Source: SZUA-309 sp965215995 (GTDB lineage Bacteria > Pseudomonadota > Gammaproteobacteria > Pseudomonadales > Azotimanducaceae). Taken from it: a stretch of 64,000 nucleotides of DNA. Position numbers and translations under genes: made by a program. The stretch covers positions 2,356,001 to 2,420,000 of the forward strand of contig OZ244128.1 of NCBI GenBank assembly GCA_965215995.1, given 5' to 3'. This document shows, in pieces, positions 52,710-61,837 of the stretch. How positions within the stretch are numbered: the stretch's first letter is position 1; each line of letters opens with the position of its first letter. Below the pieces are notes generated by a model. The model saw only the letters and a list, made by a program, of their open reading frames with translations. It ran no database searches and had not been told where the DNA came from.

Positions 52710-54083
52710 CTAGAAAAAGGTCAGGCCGACCTGGAACAGACGCTCCACGGCAGCGACCTGCTTCTTGTCGGTGAGGAACAGGATGACGTGATCGTCTGAC
52801 TCCACGACCACGTTGTCGTGGCCGATGATCACTTCGTCTTCGCGAACGATGGCACCAATGCTCGCCCCCTTTGGCAGGTCGATATCACGGATAGCCCGAC
52901 CCACCACCTTGGAGCTTTTCTCATCGCCATGGGCGATCGCTTCCAGCGCTTCGGCAGCGCCGCGCCGGAGGCTATGCACCTTCACCACATCACCCCGACG
53001 AACATGACTGAGCAGGGAACTTGTGGTGGCTTGTTGCGGAGAAATGGCGATATCGATGTCGTGACCCTGCACCAGGTCGACGTAGGCAGGCTTGCCGATC
53101 AGCGTGACCACCTGTCGGCAGCCGAGCTTCTTGGCGAGCAGTGACGACATGATGTTTACCTCGTCGTCGTTGGTGACTGCGCAGAAGGCATCGCACTGCT
53201 CGATGTTTTCCTCGAGCAGGAGATCCCGATCGGTGGCGTCCACATTCAGGACCACGGCGTTGTTCAGCATCTCGGCGAGCTGCTGGCAACGTTCCGGGTT
53301 GTATTCGAGCACCTTGACCGAGAAGTACGGCTCGATGGATTTCGCGAGCGCGGTGCCGATGTTACCGCCGCCGGCGATCATCACCCGCCTGAACGGCCGT
53401 TCCACCTTACGGAGCTCGGCCATCACTGCGTTGATGTGCTCGGAGGCGGCGATGCAGAACACCTCGTCATCTGCTTCGATCACAGTGCTGCCGATAGGCA
53501 CTATGGCCTCGCCGCGGCGGAAGATCGCGGCCACCCGCATGTCCACGTTCGGCAGATGTTCCTTGAAGAAGGAAAGTGCCTGCCCGACCAGCGGTCCGCC
53601 GTAGTAGGCCTTAACCGCCACCAGCTGCACGCGGCCGTCGGCGAAGTCGAGCACCTGCAGCGATCCGGGATGCTCGAGCAGTTGCCGGACGTTGTCGGTG
53701 ACTACCTGCTCCGGGTTGATGAGCACGTCGATCGGCATGTGTTCCTGAGAGAAGAAGCCTTCCCGGGTCAAGTACGCGCTGCCGCGGATGCGGGCGATCT
53801 TGGTCGGTGTCCGAAACAGCGAGTAGCAGACCTGACAGGCGATCATGTTCACCTCATCGGATGAGGTGACGGCGACCAGCATGTCCGCATCGTCGGCACC
53901 CGCCCGGCGCAGTACGTCCGGGTGGGAACCCCAGCCCTTCACGGTCTGTATGTCTAGCTTGTCGCGCAACTCTTCGAGCACCACCTCGTCGTTGTCGACC
54001 AGGGTGATATCGAAGGCTTCGTTGGCCAGGTTCGCCGCCAGGGTCCCGCCGACCTGGCCGGCGCCGATGATCAGTATCTTCAT
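52710..54083 (-). CDS. trkA: Trk system potassium transport regulator TrkA
   Basis: Cytoplasmic NAD(H)/ATP-binding gating subunit of the Trk system, 457 residues. It has two RCK_N-RCK_C repeats. The first Rossmann motif is MKILIIGAGQVGGTLAANLANE, with TLVDNDEVVLEEL. The second is VMIAGGGNIGTALAKSIEP, with VKVLEYNPERC. Each is followed by an RCK_C lobe (VAIFRRGEAIVPIGSTVIEADDEVFCIA; KGASIGAIVREDEVIIGHDNVVVESDDHVILFL). It lies between rsmB and trkH; rsmB-trkA adjacency is common. Confidence 0.97.
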   Translation of the reverse strand: MKILIIGAGQVGGTLAANLANEAFDITLVDNDEVVLEELRDKLDIQTVKGWGSHPDVLRRAGADDADMLVAVTSSDEVNMIACQVCYSLFRTPTKIARIRGSAYLTREGFFSQEHMPIDVLINPEQVVTDNVRQLLEHPGSLQVLDFADGRVQLVAVKAYYGGPLVGQALSFFKEHLPNVDMRVAAIFRRGEAIVPIGSTVIEADDEVFCIAASEHINAVMAELRKVERPFRRVMIAGGGNIGTALAKSIEPYFSVKVLEYNPERCQQLAEMLNNAVVLNVDATDRDLLLEENIEQCDAFCAVTNDDEVNIMSSLLAKKLGCRQVVTLIGKPAYVDLVQGHDIDIAISPQQATTSSLLSHVRRGDVVKVHSLRRGAAEALEAIAHGDEKSSKVVGRAIRDIDLPKGASIGAIVREDEVIIGHDNVVVESDDHVILFLTDKKQVAAVERLFQVGLTFF

Positions 54084-54095
54084 GGCGCGCGCATA

Positions 54096-55454
54096 TTAAC
54101 GCGCTTTCTCCTGCCGGGTCATACGTGCGAAGTAAAAACCATCCACGGATCTGTTCGGCCTCGCATCGCCTGCGGGCAGGGGCAACAACTGCCAGCCGAA
54201 TCGGGTCGACTGGCCGACCGGCAGATCGAGATCCGAAAACCTCGGCGTCGGAACGGAGGTTGCGTTGGCCGGCTCGTCAGCAGCCTGCTGAACGAATGTT
54301 TCGATCACCTGATCGTTTTCCTCGGCAAGAAGTGAACAGGTGCAGTAGAGAAGGCAACCGTCGTCCGCGAGCAGGGGCCAGAGATTCTCCAGCAGTGCCA
54401 GCTGCAGCGCGGCAGAGGCGGTAACGTCCGCTGGTGTGCGCAGTACTTTGATGTCCGGATGGCGACGCAGGGTGCCGGATCCGGAGCAGGGTGCGTCCAG
54501 CAGGATCAGGTCGAAGCGGGGGTTTTTCACCGGCAAATCGGCGAGCCATCCCCGTTCGGTCGCGTCGCCGGTCAGTAGCCGTACGTGCCCATGGCCCAGG
54601 CGCCTGGCTTCCTGGCGCAGGTGGGCAAGTCGTTCAGCGGAGCGCTCCAGGCCGACGAGTTCTGCTTGGGGAAACCGTTCGGCCAGATGAAAAAGCTTAC
54701 CCCCAGGGGCGGCGCAGGCGTCGAGAATGCGCGGCTGTTCCGGCATCTCGGCGGGGACGAGACGAGCGGCAAACTGGGCACCGGCATCCTGCACAGACAC
54801 CTCTCCTGCGGCGTAGCCCGGCAGGTCCCGCACCGGGATGGGCTCTGCCAGGATCAGATGCTCCGGGAAGTTACCCTGAAACACCGCTATGTCAGCGTCT
54901 GCCAGACGTTGCCGGTAGCATTCAGGGGAGGTCTTGGTGGTGTTGACTCTGAGCGACATGGGCGCGCGTTCGATACTCGCCCTGGACACTGCCTCGGCCT
55001 GGACCGGCAGGTCTTGATGGAGACGCTTCAGCAGCCAATCAGGGAGCTCGAACGAACGTTCGGCTGGCAGCGGTGAATCAGCGTCTTTCGCAATCTGACG
55101 CAGCACTGCGTTGATCAGCCCTTTTGCCCAGGGCTTTTTCAGCTGCGCGGCCGCAGCCACGGTTTCATTGATGGCGGCGTGATCGGGGATCCTCATGTGC
55201 TTCAGTTGGTAAGCGCCAACTAACAGCAGAGCAAAGAGGTCCTGGTCCTTCTCTCGAAACGGACGGCTCAATCGGGCACGGACCAGGTGCTCGAGGCTGA
55301 AGTAGTAGCGAAGTGCGCCCTGCAGTAACTCGGTTTCGAGCGGCGTTGTCGATCCTGTACCGATCGATTGTTCGGTAGTTCTGCCGTGAGTGAGAACGCG
55401 GTTCAGCGCTCGGGCAGCACGGGCTCTTTCCTGGCGGGAAGCGGACAGCCTCAA
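54096..55454 (-). CDS. rsmB: 16S rRNA (cytosine967-C5) methyltransferase
   Basis: SAM-dependent methyltransferase for C967 of 16S rRNA, 452 residues. The start chosen is TTG 55454, overlapping the fmt stop as TTGA and preceded by GGGGGA; upstream frame is fmt read in another phase. The NusB-like N-terminal domain begins ERARAARALNRVLTHG. The catalytic part has ILDACAAPGGKLFHLAE (SAM), ILLDAPCSGSGTLRRHPDIKVLRT (helper Cys) and LLYCTCSLLAEENDQVIETF (catalytic Cys in TCS). Both cysteines are present. It is ~20 residues longer than E. coli RsmB (429). Confidence 0.95.
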   Translation of the reverse strand: MRLSASRQERARAARALNRVLTHGRTTEQSIGTGSTTPLETELLQGALRYYFSLEHLVRARLSRPFREKDQDLFALLLVGAYQLKHMRIPDHAAINETVAAAAQLKKPWAKGLINAVLRQIAKDADSPLPAERSFELPDWLLKRLHQDLPVQAEAVSRASIERAPMSLRVNTTKTSPECYRQRLADADIAVFQGNFPEHLILAEPIPVRDLPGYAAGEVSVQDAGAQFAARLVPAEMPEQPRILDACAAPGGKLFHLAERFPQAELVGLERSAERLAHLRQEARRLGHGHVRLLTGDATERGWLADLPVKNPRFDLILLDAPCSGSGTLRRHPDIKVLRTPADVTASAALQLALLENLWPLLADDGCLLYCTCSLLAEENDQVIETFVQQAADEPANATSVPTPRFSDLDLPVGQSTRFGWQLLPLPAGDARPNRSVDGFYFARMTRQEKAR

Positions 55455-56488
55455 GTCCCCCGGCGATCGGCAGGATCCGCTGGCGCTGATCCCGTTGCCT
55501 GCGCGTTGTCCTGATGCGGCGGACGGGCCACCAGCCTCCCGCCGGCGTGGATGATGCCTGGGTAGCCATTCGCGGCCGCCGTTGCATCCATGGCGGTGCC
55601 CTTGCCCCGGTTGAGCTGCACCCGGGGAATGCAGAGCAGGCCCTCGCCGCAAGCGAGATACAGCCCGGCTTTATCGACGCGGACGATGGTGCCAGCTGGC
55701 GCATCGGCAGAGGTAGATTCGGCGAACGCCGGGCCGAGCAGCCGGATGCGGACCGGGCCGGTGTCGTCATGGGCATGTACCGCCACGGGTTGGCGGTCTG
55801 ACAACGCCCGCACCTGCCGGGCCAGAACCTCCGCGGAGGCGTTTAGATCCGGCTCGCTGTCGGTCGCGCGGAGCTTCTCGGCATAGGTCGCGCCCGTGCT
55901 GGTCTGCGGCGTCGGACGCCGATTCTCGATCTCGGGCAGAAGCTCGCACAATAGACGAACGCCTGACTCGGCCAGACGAGCCTCCAGCTCGCCGCCGGTT
56001 TCTCGTGGACCGATCGGGAGCGTTTCGCAGCTATAAACCGGGCCGGTGTCCAATCCTTCGTCCATCAGCATCAGACAGACGCCCGTTTCCGCATCCCCGG
56101 CCATGATTGCCCGTTCCACGGGTGCTGCACCCCGCCAGCGGGGCAACAGTGAGGCGTGCACGTTCAGGCAGCCGAGCCTGGGGGCCTTGAGGATGTGCGG
56201 TGGCAGGATGAGGCCGTAGGCGGCCACGATCAGCAGATCCAGGCGATGGAGCTCGAGGGACGCACCTTTCAACCGTACGGGTGTCTCGACGGCAATGCGC
56301 TCGACATCGGCCACCCGGCGCACGGGACTGGGACGGGTCTTACGCCCGCGTCCAGTAGGACGGTCTGGCTGAGTGAGTACTAACTCTGGCCGAAAGCCCC
56401 TAGTAATGAGGCCTTCCAGGACGGTGGCGGCGAACTCTGGGGTGCCGGCGAATCCGAATCGCAGGCCGATTTGGGCGCGCTCAGGCAC
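55451..56488 (-). CDS. fmt: Methionyl-tRNA formyltransferase
   Basis: Formylates initiator Met-tRNA with 10-formyl-THF, 345 residues versus 315 in E. coli. FGFAGTPEFAATVLEGLI is the standard N-terminus. Catalytic block: LNVHASLLPRWRGAAPVERAIMAGDAETGVCLMLMDEGLDTGPV, with the formyl-THF-site His and Asp. The OB-like C-terminal domain is followed by a ~30-residue disordered tail (RLVARPPHQDNAQATGSAPADPADRRGT), which makes up the extra length. It overlaps def by 8 nt, forming the usual def-fmt-rsmB unit. Confidence 0.96.
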   Translation of the reverse strand: MPERAQIGLRFGFAGTPEFAATVLEGLITRGFRPELVLTQPDRPTGRGRKTRPSPVRRVADVERIAVETPVRLKGASLELHRLDLLIVAAYGLILPPHILKAPRLGCLNVHASLLPRWRGAAPVERAIMAGDAETGVCLMLMDEGLDTGPVYSCETLPIGPRETGGELEARLAESGVRLLCELLPEIENRRPTPQTSTGATYAEKLRATDSEPDLNASAEVLARQVRALSDRQPVAVHAHDDTGPVRIRLLGPAFAESTSADAPAGTIVRVDKAGLYLACGEGLLCIPRVQLNRGKGTAMDATAAANGYPGIIHAGGRLVARPPHQDNAQATGSAPADPADRRGT

Positions 56489-56984
56489 GTACCTTGTGGC
56501 TCTTTTCCAGCTTCTTTCTGATTCGCGTCCGCTTCAGGTTCGACAGGTAGTCCACGAACAGCTTGCCTTCCAGGTGATCGCACTCGTGCTGAATGCACAC
56601 GGCCAGCAGCCCCTCGAACTCGGCATCGACTGCGTCGCCATTCCGATCCAGGGCCGACACACGAACGCCCTCGTAACGGGTCACCGGTTCGTAGAAGCCG
56701 GGCACGGACAGGCAGCCTTCCTCTGCCTCAACGGTCTCTCCGAAGGTGGTGAGCTCGGGATTGATGAAAGCGTGCGGCTGATCCCGGTTTTCGGAGACGT
56801 CCACGACGATGATGCGACGGTGGACGTTCACCTGGCTGGCGGCCAGTCCGATGCCCGGTGCCTCGTACATGGTTTCGAACATGTCATCGATGAGTTTGCG
56901 GACGGCGTCGTCCACCTGCTTGACCGGTTTGGCCTTGGTCCGAAGCCTGGGATCGGGATATTCGAGGATGTCGAGAATTGCCAT
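56481..56984 (-). CDS. def: Peptide deformylase
   Basis: Metalloenzyme removing the N-terminal formyl group from nascent proteins, 167 residues. All three motifs are present: GIGLAASQV (motif 1), EEGCLSVPG (motif 2, metal Cys) and QHECDHLEG (motif 3, two metal His and catalytic Glu). The N-terminus AILDILEYPDPRLRTKAKPV is typical. It is the first gene of the leftward def-fmt-rsmB-trkA-trkH run and is divergent from the LysM gene. Confidence 0.97.
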   Translation of the reverse strand: MAILDILEYPDPRLRTKAKPVKQVDDAVRKLIDDMFETMYEAPGIGLAASQVNVHRRIIVVDVSENRDQPHAFINPELTTFGETVEAEEGCLSVPGFYEPVTRYEGVRVSALDRNGDAVDAEFEGLLAVCIQHECDHLEGKLFVDYLSNLKRTRIRKKLEKSHKVRA

Positions 56985-57219
56985 TTTCGGGAGCGGGTCA
57001 GGGGCCGGATCGGCGGATGATTACCCGTGTGATCTATCTCTAGTATTGGTGTAATTCAGGCTGCTAAGATTGTGAAGAGTATAAACTTTTTGCCCAGGCG
57101 GACCGCGCTTTCCGTGCCGTCCGTACGAAAATGGGACCGCTTGTTACGCGTCTGCAAGACGGCCTGAAACCGAATAGCTGACCATGATAGCAGCTCGGAG
57201 AAAAAAGGAACTTCAAAAC

Positions 57220-58311
57220 ATGTTTCGGAACATGACCGCCTGGATCAGTGGCCGTCGCGCAAGACTCGCCGTCATCGGTTTGATCGCAAGCATTGCCACG
57301 GTGGCGACGAACGCTGCAGAAGACCTCAACCGTTACCTGAAAGCCGATCATCCGGACGTCTATACGGTGGTGAAGGGCGACACCCTCTGGGACATTTCGG
57401 GCATGTTTCTTGAGCGCCCCTGGCTCTGGCCGGAAATCTGGCGCATCAACCCGCAAATCAACAATCCCCACTTGATTTACCCCGGCGACCAGATCGCCCT
57501 AGTCTACGTCGATGGCCAGCCACAGCTGGTGCTGGAGCGTGGCCAGGCCGGCCGCACGGTGAAAATGACCCCGGGCACCGAAAAGCTGGAACCGGAAGTC
57601 CGCTACGAGCCGCTGGAATCGGCCATTCCCACCATCCGGCTGGATGCGATCCAGGCGTTCCTGGTGCAGAACCGTATCGTCACCGACGCTGAGCTGAACG
57701 GCGCACCCTACGTGGTGCAGGGTGACAGCGAGCGGCTGGTACTGGGCGCCGGTGATCGACTTTACGTACGTGGTGTGCTGCCGGAGTCCGAGAGCTTCAA
57801 CGTAGTGCGGCAAGGGCCGCTCTATGTGGATCCGCAGACCCAGGAGGTTCTGGGCCGGGAAGCCACTTATATAGGCCTTGGACAGGCGGTTTCGCAGGAA
57901 AACGACATCGCCACCATGTTCATGAGCGATACCCGGGAAGAAGTCCAGATTGGCGACCGGGTGCTGCCCACCGAGGAGCGCCGGGTAGATTCCACCTTCT
58001 TCCCCAGCGCCCCGGAAGGTGAGATCAACGGTCAGATCATCTCCGTGTTCGGCGGGGTGAGCCAGGTTGGTCAGTATGACGTGGTCGTGATCAATCGCGG
58101 CGAGCGGGAAGGCATGAAGGTAGGTAATGTGCTTGCCATCTACAAGAAAGGCGCCATGGCGCGTGACCGGATCGCCAACGAGACCATTCGCCTACCGAGC
58201 GAAAGGGCCGGGCTCATGATGGTGTTCCGCACCTTCGAGAAGCTCTCCTACGGCCTGGTCATGGTGACGGAGCGGCCGCTTGCGATTGAGGACGAGGTCA
58301 GGAATCCCTGA
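57220..58311 (+). CDS. Secreted LysM-domain peptidoglycan-binding protein
   Basis: Exported protein of 363 residues. The N-terminus RNMTAWISGRRARLAVIGLIASIATVATNAAED is a signal peptide. A LysM domain follows (VYTVVKGDTLWDISGMFLERPWLWPEIWRINPQINNPHLIYPGDQIALV), then a long conserved region including YVRGVLPESESFNVVRQGPLYVDP and NGQIISVFGGVSQVGQYDVVVINRGEREGMKVGNVLAIY. I prefer ATG 57220 because AAGGAA stands 10 nt ahead of it; ATG 57184 lacks such a site and lengthens the signal. The def/LysM/dprA order is conserved in Pseudomonas, but the molecular role is not known to me. Confidence 0.88.
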   Translation: MFRNMTAWISGRRARLAVIGLIASIATVATNAAEDLNRYLKADHPDVYTVVKGDTLWDISGMFLERPWLWPEIWRINPQINNPHLIYPGDQIALVYVDGQPQLVLERGQAGRTVKMTPGTEKLEPEVRYEPLESAIPTIRLDAIQAFLVQNRIVTDAELNGAPYVVQGDSERLVLGAGDRLYVRGVLPESESFNVVRQGPLYVDPQTQEVLGREATYIGLGQAVSQENDIATMFMSDTREEVQIGDRVLPTEERRVDSTFFPSAPEGEINGQIISVFGGVSQVGQYDVVVINRGEREGMKVGNVLAIYKKGAMARDRIANETIRLPSERAGLMMVFRTFEKLSYGLVMVTERPLAIEDEVRNP

Positions 58312-58421
58312 CCTTCCACATTCTCTGTGAGCGAAACGCTCACGCCTCTGAAAGCTGAACGCTGCTGGCGCCCCAATGGGGCGCTCTGCATATTCCGGGT
58401 TCGAAGTTGCCGCGAACCAGC

Positions 58422-59510
58422 ATGTTCGAGCCTACCCGTAAAGCGCCGGCGCCATTGGTCAGCGATCTGGCTGCGAGCCTCTGCCTCGTGCTCGAGCGCC
58501 AGGACCGACAGTCGATTCGTCAGCAACTCACTGGCCGGCCGAATATCGGTTGCGGTGATTTCGGTGTGAACGATCTGCCGCTGCGGGTCAGCGGCAGACA
58601 GATCACTCAGCGCAGAAGGGCGCTGGTCTCGAATGGCATAGGTGCGCTGGCGCGCGGTGACCCTGAGTTCCCCGAGCTACTGGCTGGCATACCGGATCCA
58701 CCTCTGCTGCTGTACTACCGCGGGGCGCTCGAGTGCCTTGCCGGCATTGCCATTGCCATCGTCGGGGCTCGGCGAGCATCCCGAGCCGGCCAGGCGTTTG
58801 CTGAAACGCTGGCCGCAGAGCTTGCTGAAGCGGGCGTGGTGATCGTCAGCGGCCTGGCCCTGGGAGTGGACGCGGCCGCCCACGGCGGCGCGTTGGCCGG
58901 AGGTGGGCGGACTATTGCAGTGCTTGGATCCGGTGCGGAGCAACTGACACCCCTTGCCAATGCCCGCCTTGGCGAGCAGATCCTGGCGGAAGGTGGCCTC
59001 GTCCTCTCTGAGTATCCGCCAGGCACACCGGCGGCGCCGTACCGGTTCCCGGAACGGAACCGATTGATCTCGGGCTTGAGTTGTGGGGTCGTGGTGGTGG
59101 AAGCGAACGCCAAGAGCGGCTCCCTGATAACAGCCCGATTGGCAGCGGAGCAGGGCCGGGAGGTGATGGCGGTGCCCGGGATCCCGGGTTACCTGAACAG
59201 CGCCGGCAGCAATCGGTTGCTCAAGACCGGTGCGGCACTGATCGAGCGGGCGGAGGATGTTCTGCACTGCATTGGTGTAGAGGGCGGGTCAGGCAATCCG
59301 GTTCGTGATGTGCCGGATGCCAGCGGGTTGTCGCAGGAGCAACAGTCGTTGCTGGACCTGCTCGACGGCCGCGCCCAGAGCCTGGACGTGCTGGCATCGG
59401 CCGCAGGGCTGACGGAACAGGCCTGTGCAGTGTCACTGACCGAGCTCGAGCTCGCCGGGTTTGTCCAGCGTGTTGGCGGCGGGTATATTCGGCGCCCTTC
59501 TGAGTTCTAA
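58422..59510 (+). CDS. dprA: DNA-processing protein DprA (Smf)
   Basis: Binds incoming single-stranded DNA and loads RecA during transformation; also kept in many non-competent species. It is 362 residues from ATG 58422 (a TTG lies at 58407). The Rossmann-like core has IAIVGARRASRAGQAFAETLAAELAEAGVVIVSGLALGVDAAAHGGALAGGGRTIAVLGSGAEQLTP, LSEYPPGTPAAPYRFPERNRLISGLSCGVVVVEANAKSGSLITARLAAEQGREVMAVPG and SAGSNRLLKTGAAL. A C-terminal winged helix (LDLLDGRAQSLDVLASAAGLTEQACAVSLTELELAGFV) is present. Its last 10 nt precede the purE ribosome binding site. Confidence 0.95.
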   Translation: MFEPTRKAPAPLVSDLAASLCLVLERQDRQSIRQQLTGRPNIGCGDFGVNDLPLRVSGRQITQRRRALVSNGIGALARGDPEFPELLAGIPDPPLLLYYRGALECLAGIAIAIVGARRASRAGQAFAETLAAELAEAGVVIVSGLALGVDAAAHGGALAGGGRTIAVLGSGAEQLTPLANARLGEQILAEGGLVLSEYPPGTPAAPYRFPERNRLISGLSCGVVVVEANAKSGSLITARLAAEQGREVMAVPGIPGYLNSAGSNRLLKTGAALIERAEDVLHCIGVEGGSGNPVRDVPDASGLSQEQQSLLDLLDGRAQSLDVLASAAGLTEQACAVSLTELELAGFVQRVGGGYIRRPSEF

Positions 59511-59523
59511 GCTGGAGGAGCTG

Positions 59524-60018
59524 ATGAGTTTCGTAGCCATCCTGATGGGATCGGACAGCGACTGGCCGGTCATGCAGGCGACGGTCGAGGTGCTGAAATC
59601 GCTGGAAGTGGAATATGAAGTGCGGGTCTCTTCCGCACACCGTACACCTCAAGAAACGGCGGCATTCGTCAGCGACGCGTCGGAACGCGGCTGTGAAGTG
59701 TTCATCTGTGCCGCGGGCATGGCCGCACATCTGGCTGGCGCCGTCGCCGCGCACACCACCAAGCCCGTGATCGGCGTGCCGATCGACGCGGGCCCGTTGG
59801 CGGGCTTCGATGCGCTCCTGTCCACGGCTCAGATGCCCGGCGGAATTCCCGTGGCGACCGTCGCGGTGGGTAAGGCGGGGGCGAAGAACGCGGGCTATCT
59901 GGCCGCTCAGATGCTCGGCATTGCGGACAAAGCGCTGGCACAACGGGTCGCGGCTGATCGGGATGCCAACCGGCAGAAAGTGCTCGCGGCCAACGAAGCG
60001 CTGCAGTCACAGCTGTAA
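59524..60018 (+). CDS. purE: N5-carboxyaminoimidazole ribonucleotide mutase
   Basis: Converts N5-CAIR to CAIR in purine synthesis, 164 residues. The start is fixed by a strong GGAGGAG 7 nt ahead of ATG 59524. Motifs: ILMGSDSDWPVMQATVEVL, VSSAHRTPQETAAFVSDA, FICAAGMAAHLAGAVAAHTTKPVIGVPI, and GGIPVATVAVGKAGAKNAGYLAAQMLGI. These are of the bacterial class I type, which normally needs PurK; purK is not next to it here, although the two genes usually form a pair. It sits between dprA and tsaC. Confidence 0.96.
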   Translation: MSFVAILMGSDSDWPVMQATVEVLKSLEVEYEVRVSSAHRTPQETAAFVSDASERGCEVFICAAGMAAHLAGAVAAHTTKPVIGVPIDAGPLAGFDALLSTAQMPGGIPVATVAVGKAGAKNAGYLAAQMLGIADKALAQRVAADRDANRQKVLAANEALQSQL

Positions 60019-60034
60019 CGCCAGACCCGGATAC

Positions 60035-60601
60035 GTGGTCAACGCCTGGCATCTGCAGCTTGCCGTACGTGCTCTGCGTGGCGGTGGCCTGGTGCTGCAT
60101 GCCACGGAAGGTGTCTGGGGGCTTGCCTGCGATCCGTTTGATGCCCTGGCGGTGCGCCGATTGTTGGGCTTGAAAGGGCGGTCGGTGGACAAAGGTCTGA
60201 TACTGATCGGCGCCAGCGCCGAGTGCTTCGCCACGGAGCTCGAGACCGTTGCGACCAGTCAGCGGCAAGCGGTGTTGGAGTCCTGGCCTGGCCCGGAAAC
60301 CTGGATCCTGCCGAATCAGCGCTTTCCTTGCTGGATCACGGGAGATCATGCCGGCGTGGCGGTACGGGTGCCAGGTCATCCGCAGGCTCGAGCACTCAGC
60401 GATGCCTTCGGCGGCCCGCTGGTTTCCACATCTGCCAATCCAAGTGGGCAGCCCGCTCCGACCTCTGCTTTGCAGGCGCGGGGAATCTTTTCCGCCACCC
60501 TGTTTCCCACCCGGGCCGACTACGTTCTGCCCGGGGAGGTCCTGTGTCCGGGTTCACCCAGCCGGATCCGTACCCTTACCGGCGAGGCGGTTCGAGGATG
60601 A
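60035..60601 (+). CDS. tsaC: Threonylcarbamoyl-AMP synthase
   Basis: Makes threonylcarbamoyl-AMP from threonine, bicarbonate and ATP for t6A37 tRNA modification. It is 188 residues from GTG 60035, the short TsaC (YrdC) form. LATEGVWGLACDPFDALAVRRLLGLKGRSVDKGLILIGAS, PGPETWILP, VAVRVPGHPQARAL, and PLVSTSANPSGQPAPTSALQAR match the family (KRxxxKGLILI, STSANPSG). It ends in the aroE start (ATGA). The tsaC-aroE pair is conserved in Gammaproteobacteria. Confidence 0.95.
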   Translation: MVNAWHLQLAVRALRGGGLVLHATEGVWGLACDPFDALAVRRLLGLKGRSVDKGLILIGASAECFATELETVATSQRQAVLESWPGPETWILPNQRFPCWITGDHAGVAVRVPGHPQARALSDAFGGPLVSTSANPSGQPAPTSALQARGIFSATLFPTRADYVLPGEVLCPGSPSRIRTLTGEAVRG

Positions 60602-61467
60602 CGGTCGACCGCTACGCAGTGATCGGCAACCCGGTCGGCCATTCGCGCTCGCCTGACATACACCTGGCGTTTGCCGAGCAGACCGGACAGTCGCTCAGCT
60701 ACGAACGCATTGAAGCGCCCCTGGATGGCTTTGCCGACACGATTGAGGCGTTTTTCAGAGGACAGGGACGAGGCGCTAACGTGACGGTGCCTTTCAAAGG
60801 CGAGGCGGCCGAATGGGTGGATCGGTTGGATGCTGGTGCCGCCTTCGCTCAGGCTGTGAACACCATTGTCGAAGATCCTCGTGGTGGTTACGTGGGCTTC
60901 AACACGGATGGTCCGGGTCTGATCATGGACCTGGAGCGGGTTCTACCCGGCCGGACAGGCTTGAACGTGCTGCTGCTTGGGGCTGGTGGTGCGGCTCGGG
61001 GGGTGGCGGCTCCCCTGCTCGATGGCATTGCTCAATCGCTGACCATTGCCAATCGCACCGAGGAAAAAGCGGCAGCGCTGGTCGGCAATCTCATAGAGTC
61101 CGGCTATGGGTCGCGGCCTGATTCTGGCGACAGCCAGAGCACTAACAGGCACAGCACTAAAATGGTGCAGGCCGCCGGTTTCGACGCGCCGGGCACGGGT
61201 TACGATCTGGTGGTGAATGCGACGTCCGCCGGGCTTACAGGTGGGGTGCCGGATATTCCAGCGGCGACCGTGGTCGGTGCCTTCTGCTATGACATGGTTT
61301 ACGGCCATGAGACGGCCTTCATGCGCTGGTCTCGGCAGTCGGGTGCGGCCGGCTGTGCCGACGGCCTCGGCATGCTGGTGGGTCAGGCTGCGCTGGCGTT
61401 CGAACTCTGGCGCGGTGTGCTACCGGATGTAGCGCCCGTTCTGGCTGCATTGGCGAAGTCGTCGTGA
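60598..61467 (+). CDS. aroE: Shikimate dehydrogenase (NADP+)
   Basis: Reduces 3-dehydroshikimate in the aromatic amino acid pathway, 289 residues. Substrate motif YAVIGNPVGHSRSPDIHLAFAEQ, catalytic NVTVPFKGEA, FNTDGPGL, and the NADP loop VLLLGAGGAARGVAAPLL followed by IANRTEEKAAAL are intact. Between the NADP domain strands is an extra ~25 polar residues (GYGSRPDSGDSQSTNRHSTKM), making it longer than E. coli AroE (272). It is translationally coupled on both sides (ATGA with tsaC; GTGA with yheV). Confidence 0.96.
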   Translation: MTVDRYAVIGNPVGHSRSPDIHLAFAEQTGQSLSYERIEAPLDGFADTIEAFFRGQGRGANVTVPFKGEAAEWVDRLDAGAAFAQAVNTIVEDPRGGYVGFNTDGPGLIMDLERVLPGRTGLNVLLLGAGGAARGVAAPLLDGIAQSLTIANRTEEKAAALVGNLIESGYGSRPDSGDSQSTNRHSTKMVQAAGFDAPGTGYDLVVNATSAGLTGGVPDIPAATVVGAFCYDMVYGHETAFMRWSRQSGAAGCADGLGMLVGQAALAFELWRGVLPDVAPVLAALAKSS

Positions 61468-61742
61468 GCCGGCCTCGGTTCATTGCCGGTGCGGTCTGCC
61501 CGAACTGCTCGGAGATGGATAGGCTGCAGGTGGTTGAAGAGCAAGGCGGGCAACAACGCGCGAAGACAGGCGCTAAGACAGGTGCGAAGAAGAGACGCTG
61601 CGTTGCCTGCGGTTACGAAGACAATCTGGCCAGCACGGCCAGCCAGATGCCTGCCAATCGGTTGGATGGTGGATTGAAGAAGCCGGATCCGACGACGATT
61701 CGCCCGGTACGCTTTCTCGATCCGGGCGGCAACAAATCATAG
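61464..61742 (+). CDS. yheV: YheV-family putative zinc-ribbon protein
   Basis: Small protein of 92 residues starting with GTG in the aroE stop. It has the YheV/DUF2387 opening RPRFIAGAVCPNCSEMDRLQVVEE and a second knuckle RRCVACGYEDNL, so four Cys (CPNC and CVAC) can bind zinc. Between them is a duplicated AKTGAKTGAKK linker. A C-terminal motif TIRPVRFLDPG resembles the family tail (xxVxIFxPG). Its role is unknown; it may be a nucleic-acid or protein contact factor. Confidence 0.85.
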   Translation: MSRPRFIAGAVCPNCSEMDRLQVVEEQGGQQRAKTGAKTGAKKRRCVACGYEDNLASTASQMPANRLDGGLKKPDPTTIRPVRFLDPGGNKS

Positions 61743-61809
61743 CGCCCCGGATGATCAGCTCAGACGCCCCGCCCGAAAATTTTAGTACATGGCGTTGGTG
61801 CCCTCGTTG

Positions 61810-61837
61810 TTGTTAATCAAAAACGCGCCAGTATAAT
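61810..61837 (+). promoter_or_regulatory. Candidate promoter for the cox operon
   Basis: TTGTTA (61810-61815) and a perfect TATAAT (61832-61837) are 16 nt apart, in the 254-bp spacer between yheV and coxB. The predicted start near 61844 leaves a ~150-nt leader ending in a strong hairpin. Confidence 0.55.
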
